A stretch of 64,000 nt of DNA from the NCBI GenBank assembly GCA_015067945.1, contig SVLM01000008.1, positions 1 through 64,000 on the forward strand. Reading direction: 5' to 3'. Below the pieces are notes generated by a model. The model was not told the origin of the DNA. It worked only from the letters and a program-made list of their open reading frames with translations, and did no database searches. Origin of the DNA: Oscillospiraceae bacterium (GTDB lineage: Bacteria > Bacillota > Clostridia > Oscillospirales > Oscillospiraceae). Shown piece after piece: positions 39,228 to 47,963 of this stretch (position 1 is the stretch's first letter; each line of letters opens with the position of its first letter). A program made the translations under genes and the position numbers.

Positions 39228-41834
39228 TCAGTTCAACATCTTCTTCAGTTTGTAAAGTTCGTTCATGGCTTCGATGGGGGTCAGGGTCTCCACGGAAATG
39301 CTTTCCAATGCGGAAACCACCTGCTGTGCAGAAAGATCCAGCATACTGACCTGATCCTCCGGCTCTGCCGCCTGAGGGATGAGCCGGACAACACCGGCTT
39401 CGCTTTCCAGCTCCTGCAGGATTTCTCTTGCCCGGCTGATTACCGGGGCAGGCAGACCTGCCAGCTTGGCTACCTCAATGCCGTAGCTGTCGTCGGTGGC
39501 ACCGGGAACGATCTTACGCAGGAAAATCATCTGATCGCCACGCTTTTTCACGGCAATGTTGTAGTTTTTTACATTGGGCAGCTTGTTTTCCAAGGTGGAA
39601 AGCTCATGATAGTGGGTGGCAAAGAGGGTCTTTGCACCCAATCGCTTGGGGTTGGCGGCATATTCAAGCACCGCCCGGGCAATCGCCATGCCGTCGTAGG
39701 TGGAAGTTCCTCTGCCGATCTCGTCCAGAATCAGCAGGCTGTGGGCGGTGGCGTACTTCAAAATGGATGCCACCTCGGACATTTCCACCATGAAGGTGGA
39801 TTGACCGGAGGCTAAGTCGTCGCTGGCACCGATTCGTGTGAACACTCGGTCTGTCAGACCGATCCGGGCACTGCGTGCAGGCACGAAAGAGCCGATCTGT
39901 GCCATCAGCACGATCAGTGCCACCTGCCGCATATAAGTGGATTTACCGGCCATATTGGGACCGGTGATGATGGATACCTGATGATCCGCACCGCCCAAAT
40001 GGGTGTCGTTGGGAACAAACAGGGAATCGGTGAGCATGGCCTCTACCACCGGATGGCGGCCATCGGTGATGGAGATTTGGCCGTCAAGGGTTATCTCCGG
40101 ACGGCAGTAGCCCCGCTGCACAGCGACAGCTGCCAGGGAGCAAAGCACATCAGTGGCGGCTACCGCAGCGGCGGTAAGCTGTACACGGGCGGCCTGCTCC
40201 GCAAGCCACAGCCGCAGCTCGGAGAAGATTTGGTATTCCAAAGCGGTGAGCCGGTCCTTGGCGTTCAGCACCTGATCTTCCAACTCTTTCAGCTCCGGGG
40301 TGATGTAGCGTTCGCAGTTGGCAAGGGTCTGCTTGCGGATGTAATGTGCAGGTACCTGCTCCATAAAGGACTTGGAAACTTCGATGTAATAGCCGAAAAC
40401 CCGGTTGTAGCTGACCTTCAGTGTACGGATGCCGGTGGCTTCCTTTTCCCGGGCTTCAATGGCAACGATGATGTCCTTGCCACCCTCCATGATGGAACGC
40501 AGGTGATCCACCTCGGGATTCGCACCGGGGCGGATGATACCGCCTTCCCGGACGGTCAGGGGCGGCTCGTCCACAATGGTATTTTCAATCCGGTCGGCAC
40601 ATTCGGTCAGCGGATCCATGTTCTGCTCCAGCCGGCGGAGCATTTGGCTGTCCATGCCGGCAAGCTGGGCCTTGACCTCCGGCAGAGCACGCAGACCCCG
40701 GGCAAGACCGAGAAGATCCCGGCAATTGACAGTGCCGGTAACGATGCGGGTCATGACCCGTTCAAAGTCGGAAATGTCTTTCAGGGATTCAATCAGCTCA
40801 CTGCGGCAGAAGGTGGCTTCCACCAATTCTGCAACCGCTCCGTGGCGGCGGCTGATTTCCGCGGCATCCAGCAGCGGCTTTTCCAACCAGCTGCGGAGCA
40901 TTCTGCCGCCCATGGCGGTGTGGGTTTTGTCCAGTACCCACAGCAAAGAACCCTTCTTGTCCTTCGAACGCATGGTTTCCGTCAGCTCCAGATTTCTCCG
41001 GGCATCCAAGTCCAGCTCCATGAATTTGCCGGTGGTGTAGTATTCCAGGTTGCGAATATGGGCAAGATCGTTCTTTTGCAGGGTCAGCAGGGTCTGCAAA
41101 AGCGTACCGGCGGCGATGATGGCGGTGTCCATGCCGGTCAGGCCAAGGTTTGCCAGCTCTGCATGAAAGTGCTGCCGGAGCAGCTGGGCGGCATTTTCTT
41201 TGTTAAATTGCTCCGGTCTGCCCTCGTTGACGCAACAGCCGATTCGCCGCAGCAGGGCATCGTCAAACTGCTCGGTCTGCACGCCTTCACCGAAGCGGAT
41301 GATCTCCGCAGGGGAGAAGCGACCCAGCTCGGAAAGGGCAGTGGTGGCATCAGCACAGGCGGTGACATAGAACGCACCGGTGGAGATGTCGCAAAAGGCC
41401 AGGCCGAATTTGCCGTCCTGACCGTACAGGCAGGCAAAATAATTATTCTTGCTCTCCTCAAGCATACAGCTTTCGGTGACGGTGCCGGGGGTGACGGTAC
41501 GGGTGATCTCCCGCTCTACCAAGCCTTTGGAGGCGGTAGGGTCGGAGGTCTGCTCGCAGATGGCAACCTTATAGCCTTTTTGCACCAGCCGGGCAATGTA
41601 CGCATCCACACTGTGGTAAGGCACGCCGCACATGGGGGTCTGCTCTTCCTTGGGCTTGCTCCGATCCCGGGTGGTGAGGGTCAGATCCAGCTCCCGGGAT
41701 GCGATCCGGGCGTCTTCGTCGAACATTTCATAGAAGTCGCCCAGACGGAAAAACAGAATACTGTCCTGATTCTGCTCTTTTATTTCATGATACTGACGCT
41801 GCATTGGGGTCAGTTCTTTTTCCTTCGTGGCCAT
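39228..41834 (-). CDS. mutS: DNA mismatch repair protein MutS
   Basis: An 868-aa mismatch sensor ATPase. The N terminus has the mismatch-binding FRLGDFYEMF (GDFYE segment, about 29-38; the Phe-x-Glu wedge). Then come the connector, lever and clamp domains, and the ATPase with Walker A GPNMAGKSTYMRQ and Walker B LLILDEIGRGTSTYDG, plus SIITGPNM and LFATHYHEL. A helix-turn-helix C terminus ends the protein. Length is typical. AAAGGA lies before ATG 41834. Confidence 0.97.
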   Translation of the reverse strand: MATKEKELTPMQRQYHEIKEQNQDSILFFRLGDFYEMFDEDARIASRELDLTLTTRDRSKPKEEQTPMCGVPYHSVDAYIARLVQKGYKVAICEQTSDPTASKGLVEREITRTVTPGTVTESCMLEESKNNYFACLYGQDGKFGLAFCDISTGAFYVTACADATTALSELGRFSPAEIIRFGEGVQTEQFDDALLRRIGCCVNEGRPEQFNKENAAQLLRQHFHAELANLGLTGMDTAIIAAGTLLQTLLTLQKNDLAHIRNLEYYTTGKFMELDLDARRNLELTETMRSKDKKGSLLWVLDKTHTAMGGRMLRSWLEKPLLDAAEISRRHGAVAELVEATFCRSELIESLKDISDFERVMTRIVTGTVNCRDLLGLARGLRALPEVKAQLAGMDSQMLRRLEQNMDPLTECADRIENTIVDEPPLTVREGGIIRPGANPEVDHLRSIMEGGKDIIVAIEAREKEATGIRTLKVSYNRVFGYYIEVSKSFMEQVPAHYIRKQTLANCERYITPELKELEDQVLNAKDRLTALEYQIFSELRLWLAEQAARVQLTAAAVAATDVLCSLAAVAVQRGYCRPEITLDGQISITDGRHPVVEAMLTDSLFVPNDTHLGGADHQVSIITGPNMAGKSTYMRQVALIVLMAQIGSFVPARSARIGLTDRVFTRIGASDDLASGQSTFMVEMSEVASILKYATAHSLLILDEIGRGTSTYDGMAIARAVLEYAANPKRLGAKTLFATHYHELSTLENKLPNVKNYNIAVKKRGDQMIFLRKIVPGATDDSYGIEVAKLAGLPAPVISRAREILQELESEAGVVRLIPQAAEPEDQVSMLDLSAQQVVSALESISVETLTPIEAMNELYKLKKMLN

Positions 41835-41855
41835 AATCGAAAATCCTTTCTAAGC

Positions 41856-41946
41856 TGTCATTGCGAACCAGCGTGCACGCTGGTGTGGCAATCTCCTTCG
41901 AACCGGGGGATTCCCACGCCAGTCTTCAGACTGGCTCGGAATGACA
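41856..41946. repeat. Dispersed palindromic repeat, TGTCATTGCGA type, copy 2
   Basis: A 91-bp element between miaB and mutS, matching the copy at 35105-35191 at both ends and centre. It contains GCGTGCACGC and CCAGTCTTCAGACTGG sub-palindromes. It may form a strong hairpin in the mRNA between the two genes. Confidence 0.7.
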
Positions 41947-41951
41947 CCGTG

Positions 41952-43358
41952 TTATTGCGCTAGCTCGCCGGTCAGGCTCCAGGTGGTGGCACCGGTGATG
42001 AGGACGGTTTGATAGGTGCCGATCAGATCGGCAGAGCCTGCAAACCGCACCAACCGTCCGCCCTCGGTCCGGGCGGTGAGCATATCTTTATCCATGCCGT
42101 CTACCAGGCAACGCATACGCTTGCCGATATAGTTCTGGTGGATCTGCTCGGAAATGCCGTTTTGCACGGCACAGAGCCGGTCAAAGCGGCGGCTCTTTTC
42201 CTCTTTGGAGGTGGGATCGTCCATGGAGGCGGCAGGCGTGCCGGTACGAGGAGAGAAGATAAAGGTAAACAGAGAATCGTAGTGCACCTGCTCAATGAGG
42301 GTGATGGTTTCTTCAAATTCTTCCTCGGTCTCACCGGGGAAGCCCACGATGACATCAGAGGTCAGCACCAGCTCCGGCATGACGGACTTGGCGTAATTTA
42401 CCAGCTCCAGGTACTTTTCCCGGTCGTAGTGCCGGTTCATTGCCTTCAGCACCCGGGAGGAGCCGGACTGGAAGGGGAGATGCAGCTGCTTGGCGATCTT
42501 GGGATTTGCTGCCATGGTATCAAAGAGCTTTTTGCCAGCATCTCTGGGATGGCTGGTCATAAAGCGGATCAAAAATTCTCCGTCCAATGCGGCAATGTCA
42601 GCCAGCAGATCGGAAAAATCTCCGTTACCCTCCAGATCCTTGCCGTAGGAGTTGACATTTTGACCCAGCAGGGTGATCTCCTTGCAGCCCTTGGCGATCA
42701 AGCCTTGGCATTCTGCCAGAATATCCGCTTTTTTGCGGCTGCGTTCCCGGCCCCGGACATAGGGCACAATGCAGTAGGTGCAGAAATTGTTGCAGCCGTA
42801 CATGATGGATACCCATGCTTTCAGGCTGTTGTCCCGCACCTGAGGAATGCCCTCGGCAATGGAACCGGCTTCATCTTCTACATAAAACTGCCGCTTGCCA
42901 CGGCTTAATACATTCCACAGAATTTCCGGGAACTGCCACAGATGGTGGGTAGAAAACACACCGTCTACAAAGGGGTAACTCTTTCTGATCCGGTCGGAGA
43001 CCTTGGTTTCGCCGGCCATGCAGCCGCAGAGGAAGATCTTTTGAGCCGGATGGCGGCGTTTGGTATGGGTCAGGGCACCTAAGTTGCCGAAAACACGTTG
43101 CTCAGCGTGTTCCCGGATGGCACAGGTGTTCATCACCACCACATCCGTACCTTCGGCTTCTCCGATGATGGTATAGCCACTCATAGCCAAATAACCACGG
43201 AGCTTTTCGGAATCGGCCTCGTTTTGCTGACAGCCGTAGGTTTCCACATAGGCCTTGGGGGTGGTATCTCTATCGATCCAGTAGGCGTGGATCTTATCGC
43301 AAAAGGCAAACTGCTGCTGCAGCTGCTCTTCAGAAATCACAGTGGTTTTGGTATCCAT
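41952..43358 (-). CDS. miaB: tRNA methylthiotransferase MiaB
   Basis: A 468-aa radical-SAM enzyme that adds 2-methylthio to i6A37 of tRNA, following MiaA. The N-terminal UPF0004 cluster cysteines are in YVETYGCQQNEAD, MNTCAIREHA and FLCGCMA. The radical-SAM cysteines are in GCNNFCTYCIVPYVRGRERS, and a TRAM domain ends the protein. GGAGGA lies before ATG 43358; a start ten codons earlier lacks a site. It is the first gene of the leftward block. Confidence 0.96.
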   Translation of the reverse strand: MDTKTTVISEEQLQQQFAFCDKIHAYWIDRDTTPKAYVETYGCQQNEADSEKLRGYLAMSGYTIIGEAEGTDVVVMNTCAIREHAEQRVFGNLGALTHTKRRHPAQKIFLCGCMAGETKVSDRIRKSYPFVDGVFSTHHLWQFPEILWNVLSRGKRQFYVEDEAGSIAEGIPQVRDNSLKAWVSIMYGCNNFCTYCIVPYVRGRERSRKKADILAECQGLIAKGCKEITLLGQNVNSYGKDLEGNGDFSDLLADIAALDGEFLIRFMTSHPRDAGKKLFDTMAANPKIAKQLHLPFQSGSSRVLKAMNRHYDREKYLELVNYAKSVMPELVLTSDVIVGFPGETEEEFEETITLIEQVHYDSLFTFIFSPRTGTPAASMDDPTSKEEKSRRFDRLCAVQNGISEQIHQNYIGKRMRCLVDGMDKDMLTARTEGGRLVRFAGSADLIGTYQTVLITGATTWSLTGELAQ

Positions 43359-43432
43359 GAAGGAATCCTCCGAAATATACTTTCTCAACTGTAAATAATA
43401 GCATTTTTTGCGGATTTTTTCAAGGGATTTTC

Positions 43433-43455
43433 AAAGGGAATTGTAAACAATTTGT
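43433..43455. repeat. 23-bp direct repeat, left boundary of protease island
   Basis: Identical over 23 bp to 46050-46072; the core is AATTGTAAACAATTTGT, containing the dyad ATTGT-AA-ACAAT. The two copies bracket the subtilase-lipoprotein segment, suggesting insertion or recombination. The rest of the gap after miaB (43359-43504) has no gene. Confidence 0.65.
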
Positions 43456-43504
43456 TCCGCTGAGGGTAATGGCCTATGGCTATGGGAAAATATGCTCTAC
43501 ATTA

Positions 43505-43537
43505 CAACACCCCGGGAACTTTCATTCCCGGGGGTGG
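43505..43537 (-). terminator. Terminator-like hairpin after the subtilase
   Basis: CACCCCGGGAA pairs with TTCCCGGGGGTG around a short loop, 17 bp beyond the subtilase stop. The T tract is weak on the minus strand. Confidence 0.55.
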
Positions 43538-43553
43538 GTGTATAGGCATTAAT

Positions 43554-45161
43554 TCATGAAGCTAAATACCCACATGCGGAACAATACTGCATCCCACCTA
43601 TGTCGATCCATGTGTGCCACTCAAGTTTCCATCCTGTACACCAACAAAAGCTCTGATGATACGCGTTGTCATATGGCTCATGATAGGCGTTCATAATATG
43701 GCTGCTTAACACCTTGTATGCATTCAATCTACCGTCTGTTGCACATTTTCCTATCATTGAATCGCATACATCAACACCATTGATGATGTGATACCGGACT
43801 GCGGAGTAGCTCATCACCTGATCTTGATACATCGACAAGAGTAACGATGCGACACCCGCTACATATGGTGCTGCAAACGAGGTTCCGGAACCGTAATGAT
43901 AACCGTAGTCGTAGTGATGATTTGATGTACAGTTATTGGAACTACACAGTGCCATAGGATGACAACTGAGAATATCTGCACCCGGAGCAAACAAATCTAC
44001 ATCATCGGGATGATAATTTGAATCTACACACGGATCATCATCCGTGTTGGAAGCACCCACAACGATGATATTATTAGAATCAAGACATAGAGGGTATGTA
44101 TCAAGGACTGCATCAAGATTCTGTCCGTCGTTTCCTGCTGCACAGACAATCAAACCAGGATATTGTCGAACTGCATACAGCAGAGCCGTAGCACCGTTAT
44201 CCCATAGAGGTCCTACAGAAACGTTAAGGATGGGAATGTCCTGTTCTTGAGCTATTTCTATGGCTTCCAGCATTGCGCTTAACGAAGTTTGAGCTCCATC
44301 GGCATATATGTCTAATGAAACAATTTCCACATTATAGTTAATGCCAGCTATTCCTCCATTGAATGTTCTTGCACCAATAATACCAGCAATTTTAGTGCCA
44401 TGTCCAGAGCTATCTGTTGCATAAGTGACTTGCTGCCGCTCTCCATCCAAATCAATCACCCAAGATGCTCTGGAACCTTCTGCTTGAACTAGCTCCGGGT
44501 GTGTTAGATCTACTCCGTTATCAATAATACCAACGGCGACTCTGCTAGTTCCGCCAGTCGCCAGATCCCAAGCGTCACGCAGTTGAATCGCATCAATAGC
44601 CCATTGAGCATCGATCGCATCCCAAGGATCAATTCTGTATAAAGAGCGGGAGTCCTCAGGTTGATCTATTTGATATATATAGTTTGGTCCGGCATATAAT
44701 ACATCTGTCCTTTGTATGAGTTTCTCAATTGCAACGAGAACATTTTCTTTCCCAGGCTCCGCTAATTCGATAGAAAGCACTTGATGAAATTCTTCAGTAT
44801 TAACATTGTATACATTGCTCAATGTTACGTATTCCGAGGATATACTTCGTTGTGAAGTTTCCTTTGTTCCGGAAAGCTTTGCAGAAATTCTGTTAGTTGC
44901 CGTTTGTGTAAGGTTTTTGATACTTTTGCAGTTAATTTCATCAAAATCTTCGCACTTATATTCCAATTTAGCTAGGCTTGCTGCATTAGAAATAACTACC
45001 AAAACATGATTATCATCAAAATCATCTGCTAGAGTGGCCGTAGAATAGACTTTATCTTCAATTGTAATAACGGCTATTTCGCTTGATAATTCAGGTGCTG
45101 TCAAATGCGAACACCGTTTCCGATAAAGGATAGTATTATAGCAAAAACAACTAACGTACAT
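43554..45161 (-). CDS. Subtilisin-like serine protease, signal peptide in another frame
   Basis: A 535-aa S8 peptidase from the in-frame ATG 45161. Catalytic residues are D214 (GIIDNGVDLT), H254 (SSGHGTKIAG), oxyanion N344 (CAAGNDG) and S428 (GSGTSFAAPYVAG). A prodomain-like region spans about 30-170, and a C-terminal CWC...CSAC pair may bind metal. A better start (ATG 45181 with AGAGGTG upstream) encodes a textbook signal peptide (MIKLRLTCTLVVFAIILSFI) but reaches a stop after 26 codons in a frame one base off. One added base would join them, so the gene is either recently frameshifted, phase-variable, or miscalled. The AT-rich composition differs from its neighbours. Confidence 0.88.
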   Translation of the reverse strand: MYVSCFCYNTILYRKRCSHLTAPELSSEIAVITIEDKVYSTATLADDFDDNHVLVVISNAASLAKLEYKCEDFDEINCKSIKNLTQTATNRISAKLSGTKETSQRSISSEYVTLSNVYNVNTEEFHQVLSIELAEPGKENVLVAIEKLIQRTDVLYAGPNYIYQIDQPEDSRSLYRIDPWDAIDAQWAIDAIQLRDAWDLATGGTSRVAVGIIDNGVDLTHPELVQAEGSRASWVIDLDGERQQVTYATDSSGHGTKIAGIIGARTFNGGIAGINYNVEIVSLDIYADGAQTSLSAMLEAIEIAQEQDIPILNVSVGPLWDNGATALLYAVRQYPGLIVCAAGNDGQNLDAVLDTYPLCLDSNNIIVVGASNTDDDPCVDSNYHPDDVDLFAPGADILSCHPMALCSSNNCTSNHHYDYGYHYGSGTSFAAPYVAGVASLLLSMYQDQVMSYSAVRYHIINGVDVCDSMIGKCATDGRLNAYKVLSSHIMNAYHEPYDNAYHQSFCWCTGWKLEWHTWIDIGGMQYCSACGYLAS

Positions 45162-45231
45162 GTTAACCTCAGCTTAATCATATAAGACACCTCTTATATT
45201 CGTATCAAAATGCATACATACTGTATATTTC

Positions 45232-45672
45232 TTATCTAGTTTCGTATTCTTGATGAACTTCCCAGATTTTGGCAATCGTACTTTTCGTTACAAGGCCTTG
45301 TTCAAAAGCGTCCTCTAACTTCATAAATTTTCCATCCTTGTATACTGTTATTACAAATACATAGTTTGAATTAAAAACTCTACCCCCTACCCTCAATTCA
45401 CCCAAGGCACACATTCCGGTATTTTCATATAAAAACACGTAGCCGTTCTCTGTTCCGTAGTATCGGATATGGCTCTCATATTCCCAAATATCCTTGCTGT
45501 ATTCTATGTTGTATTGCTTTTTATAGGCTTCTAATATTTCCTCTTTCATCCAATCGGAGAGCGTTCCGTCGTCATTTTCAATAGGCCCGTTAATGAGCTC
45601 CTTGAGTTGAAGACATCCGGAAAAGCACCCCAGCAGAAAAACAACGATCAAAAACAAACAAACTTTTCTCAT
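45232..45672 (-). CDS. Small lipoprotein of unknown function
   Basis: A 146-aa protein with a type II signal peptide (MRKVCLFLIVVFLLGCFSGC). The lipobox is FSGC (or LLGC), so the mature protein should be anchored outside the membrane. The rest is a small alpha/beta domain (EEILEAYKKQYNIEYSKDIW ... YYGTENGYVFLYENTG) with no recognised family; it is likely co-expressed with the protease 50 bp downstream. AGGAGGC lies before ATG 45672. It may be a protease partner, such as an inhibitor or substrate, but nothing shows this directly. Confidence 0.72.
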   Translation of the reverse strand: MRKVCLFLIVVFLLGCFSGCLQLKELINGPIENDDGTLSDWMKEEILEAYKKQYNIEYSKDIWEYESHIRYYGTENGYVFLYENTGMCALGELRVGGRVFNSNYVFVITVYKDGKFMKLEDAFEQGLVTKSTIAKIWEVHQEYETR

Positions 45673-45830
45673 AAATTGCCTCCTAACAATACTGGTTTAC
45701 GGCGTGATGCAGCCTAACAAGCACCCACACCGCAACATATTACTTCATCGGAAACACCTCCCACTTTTGCTCTCACTTACAAAGAGTAGAATGTTTCCCC
45801 GATTCGATACAAAATTCTATAAAAATTTAA

Positions 45831-45872
45831 AAGCACACAAACTGCCCATCGTTCGGTGCAGCTTATGTGCTT
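45831..45872 (-). terminator. Terminator overlapping the small ORF stop codon
   Basis: AAGCACA (45831-45837) pairs with TGTGCTT (45866-45872), with an inner CTGC/GCAG stem. Read leftward, a T-rich tract follows. It begins at the stop region of the 28-codon ORF and lies upstream of the lipoprotein gene, an attenuator-like arrangement. The stretch 45673-45830 between it and the lipoprotein holds no further gene that I can support. Confidence 0.75.
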
Positions 45873-45949
45873 GCTATGCTCGTATTTCCTTTTAAGCGGT
45901 GCCCCACAGCAATGCACAAAAAGCCAAACCGACTCACTGCGTTTACCAT
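45863..45949 (-). CDS. 28-codon small ORF, possible leader peptide
   Basis: ATG 45949 follows a near-perfect GGAGGTGATC site and encodes MVNAVSRFGFLCIAVGHRLK plus eight further residues, ending in the 5' arm of a terminator. It is preceded by a consensus promoter (45977-46005). Two readings fit: a regulatory leader peptide controlling the downstream lipoprotein-protease pair by attenuation, or an independent short hydrophobic peptide gene. No known family is recognised. Confidence 0.55.
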   Translation of the reverse strand: MVNAVSRFGFLCIAVGHRLKGNTSIAST

Positions 45950-45976
45950 GGCGATCACCTCCATAATTTCATTGTC

Positions 45977-46005
45977 AGTATAGCATAATTTATATTATGT
46001 GTCAA
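45977..46005 (-). promoter_or_regulatory. Strong promoter of the small ORF
   Basis: On the minus strand TTGACA (46000-46005) and TATACT (45977-45982) are 17 bp apart, about 25 bp before the GGAGGTGATC site. Confidence 0.85.
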
Positions 46006-46049
46006 CGAAACAGAGCGGGTATTTGACTCGGAAACTGTAAACATTTCGT

Positions 46050-46072
46050 AAAGGGAATTGTAAACAATTTGT
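46050..46072. repeat. 23-bp direct repeat, right boundary of protease island
   Basis: Exact match to 43433-43455. It lies about 80 bp before the foldase gene, next to a possible promoter (TTGAAA near 46081). Confidence 0.65.
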
Positions 46073-46151
46073 GCTGCGTATTGAAAAAGGGAAAGGATTG
46101 TGATAAAGTATTTTTCATAACCGCCCAGATTCTGGGGGAAAAGAGGAAACT

Positions 46152-47843
46152 ATGTTTTGTAAGTATTGTGGAAAAAAGCTGCAAAAGGGCAATTCGGTTT
46201 GCCCGGAGTGCGGAAAAAACAACGGAAATGATGTTGTAAAGATCATTTTGGCGGCGGTTCTTGGCGTACTGCTGGTAGCTGCTTTGATCTTTGTCGTATA
46301 TGTGGGTACCAACGGCTGGCCGAAATTCGACAGCGACCCCACCAACTCTTCAAGGCCTTCTTTGCCCACAGAGGCACCGGGAACCATCCCTACCGACGGC
46401 AATCCTGAGGATGTTACCTGCAAGGGTACTTATACCGGCGACAAGTCTCAGGTGGAGACCGAGAAGGACACCGTCGTTGCCACCATGGGTGAGTATGAGC
46501 TGACCAACAGCCAGCTGAACATCTATTACTGGATGGGTGTGTTGGATTTCCTGAATCAATACGGCAGCTATGCCTCTTACTTTGGTCTGGATTATACCAA
46601 GCCTCTGGACGAGCAGCTGTATGACAAGGAAACCGGCCAGTCCTGGCAGCAATATTTCCTGCAGAGTGCTCTTGATAACTGGCATCATGATCATGCCATG
46701 TTCCTGGAAGCAGAAAAGGCAGGCTTTGTAATGGATCAGGAGTATCAGGGGTATCTGGACGGTCAGTATGAAGAGCTGCTGGAGGTGGCGACAAAGGAAG
46801 GTCTGACCGGCGTGGATGCTATGCTGCAGATCGATCTGGGTGCGGCGGCGAATTTCCAGAACTACATGTACTATATGAACCGGTACTATAAGGGCAATTT
46901 GTACTACAATTCCGCGTATAAAGACGTGGTGGTAACCATGCCGGAGATCGAGGAATATTACGAGAAGAACAAGGCTGCCCTGGAAAGTGCTTACAAGGTC
47001 AACAAGGAGTCCGGCCCGATTGCGGATGTGCAGTATTTGCTGTTCTTCCCCGAGGGTGCAACTGCGGAGAATGTTGCAACGGATACATTTGACGAAGCTG
47101 CCTGGGAGGCTGCCCGTGCAAAGGCTCAGGCGGTGCTGGATAAGTGGATCGCCGAGGGTGGAACCGAGGAAGGCTTTGCTGCACTGATCGCAGAATATGG
47201 CAAGGAAAGCAATACCGGCGGCATGGCTGCGGATTATCAGGGTTTGCCCCGGTACGATATGTCCGAGGTGGATGTGCGTCACATTCTGCTGGTTCCCGAA
47301 AACGGCACCAAGGACGACAAGGGCAATACGGTTTACAGCGATGCAGATTGGGAAGCCTGCCGGGTGAAGGCTCAGGCTCTGCTGGATCAATGGGTTGCCA
47401 GCGGTGCCAGTGAGGTAGACTTTATCAATCTGGCCAAGGATAATTCCGCAGACTCAAATGCCAGCAAGGGCGGCCTGTACACCAATGTAACAAAGAATTA
47501 CATGGTGGCAGAGTTCGATGCATGGATCTTCGATCCTTCCCGGGAGTATGGCGATTACGGCCTGGTTAAGACCCAGTTCGGCTACCACCTGATGTTCTTT
47601 GTCCACGGCGACACGGAAGTGGATGAGTGGATCTTCAACGAAACCCATCAGGTGGGTGATTACACCCTGGTCAGAACCGACTATGGCTACTATGTGCTGC
47701 GTTTCACCGGCTGTGAGGAAGGCTGGATCCGCTATGCCCGTCAGAGCCTGCAGGCAGAGAAGATGACCGAGCAGGTCACCGGTCAGTATCCTCTGACTGT
47801 GGATTACGAAAAGATTCTGCTGTGGACTGCGTCCCTGGCATAA
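46152..47843 (+). CDS. Zinc-ribbon membrane parvulin-type foldase
   Basis: A 563-aa protein. A CxxC zinc ribbon (FCKYCGKKL ... VCPECGKN, residues 2-22) precedes one membrane helix (about 28-52, KIILAAVLGVLLVAALIFVV). The extracellular part has a SurA-like N-terminal helical region and two parvulin-like rotamase units. The first is degenerate, starting DVQYLLFFPEGA (about 300); the second is canonical, starting DVRHILLVPENG (about 376) and including FGYHLMFFVHG. It likely helps fold secreted proteins, like PrsA. GAGGAAAC lies before ATG 46152. Zinc ribbons at the cytosolic end are unusual for PrsA. Confidence 0.85.
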   Translation: MFCKYCGKKLQKGNSVCPECGKNNGNDVVKIILAAVLGVLLVAALIFVVYVGTNGWPKFDSDPTNSSRPSLPTEAPGTIPTDGNPEDVTCKGTYTGDKSQVETEKDTVVATMGEYELTNSQLNIYYWMGVLDFLNQYGSYASYFGLDYTKPLDEQLYDKETGQSWQQYFLQSALDNWHHDHAMFLEAEKAGFVMDQEYQGYLDGQYEELLEVATKEGLTGVDAMLQIDLGAAANFQNYMYYMNRYYKGNLYYNSAYKDVVVTMPEIEEYYEKNKAALESAYKVNKESGPIADVQYLLFFPEGATAENVATDTFDEAAWEAARAKAQAVLDKWIAEGGTEEGFAALIAEYGKESNTGGMAADYQGLPRYDMSEVDVRHILLVPENGTKDDKGNTVYSDADWEACRVKAQALLDQWVASGASEVDFINLAKDNSADSNASKGGLYTNVTKNYMVAEFDAWIFDPSREYGDYGLVKTQFGYHLMFFVHGDTEVDEWIFNETHQVGDYTLVRTDYGYYVLRFTGCEEGWIRYARQSLQAEKMTEQVTGQYPLTVDYEKILLWTASLA

Positions 47844-47854
47844 ACGGCAATTTA

Positions 47855-47885
47855 ATGCCCGTGCATTCGTGCACGGGCATTTTTG
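47855..47885 (+). terminator. Terminator after the foldase gene
   Basis: ATGCCCGTGCA - TTCG - TGCACGGGCAT (47855-47880), an 11-bp perfect stem with a TTCG tetraloop followed by T5. Confidence 0.95.
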
Positions 47886-47963
47886 TCGAGGCAGAGCAAA
47901 AAGGGCTTTACGATTCGGGATTACTGTGGTATATTATGTTCACTACACAGGAGGTTTTTCCAT

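Noticed and set aside
39981..41963. A 660-codon rightward open frame
   Set aside because: It lies antisense to mutS, which has all expected motifs; a shadow frame.
45740..45775. ATG-AAG-TAA two-codon ORF behind GGGAGGTG upstream of the lipoprotein gene
   Set aside because: Too short to separate from chance, and no promoter was seen for it.
45704..45895. A 63-codon rightward frame in the island gap
   Set aside because: No ribosome site; it overlaps the terminator and the leftward small ORF.
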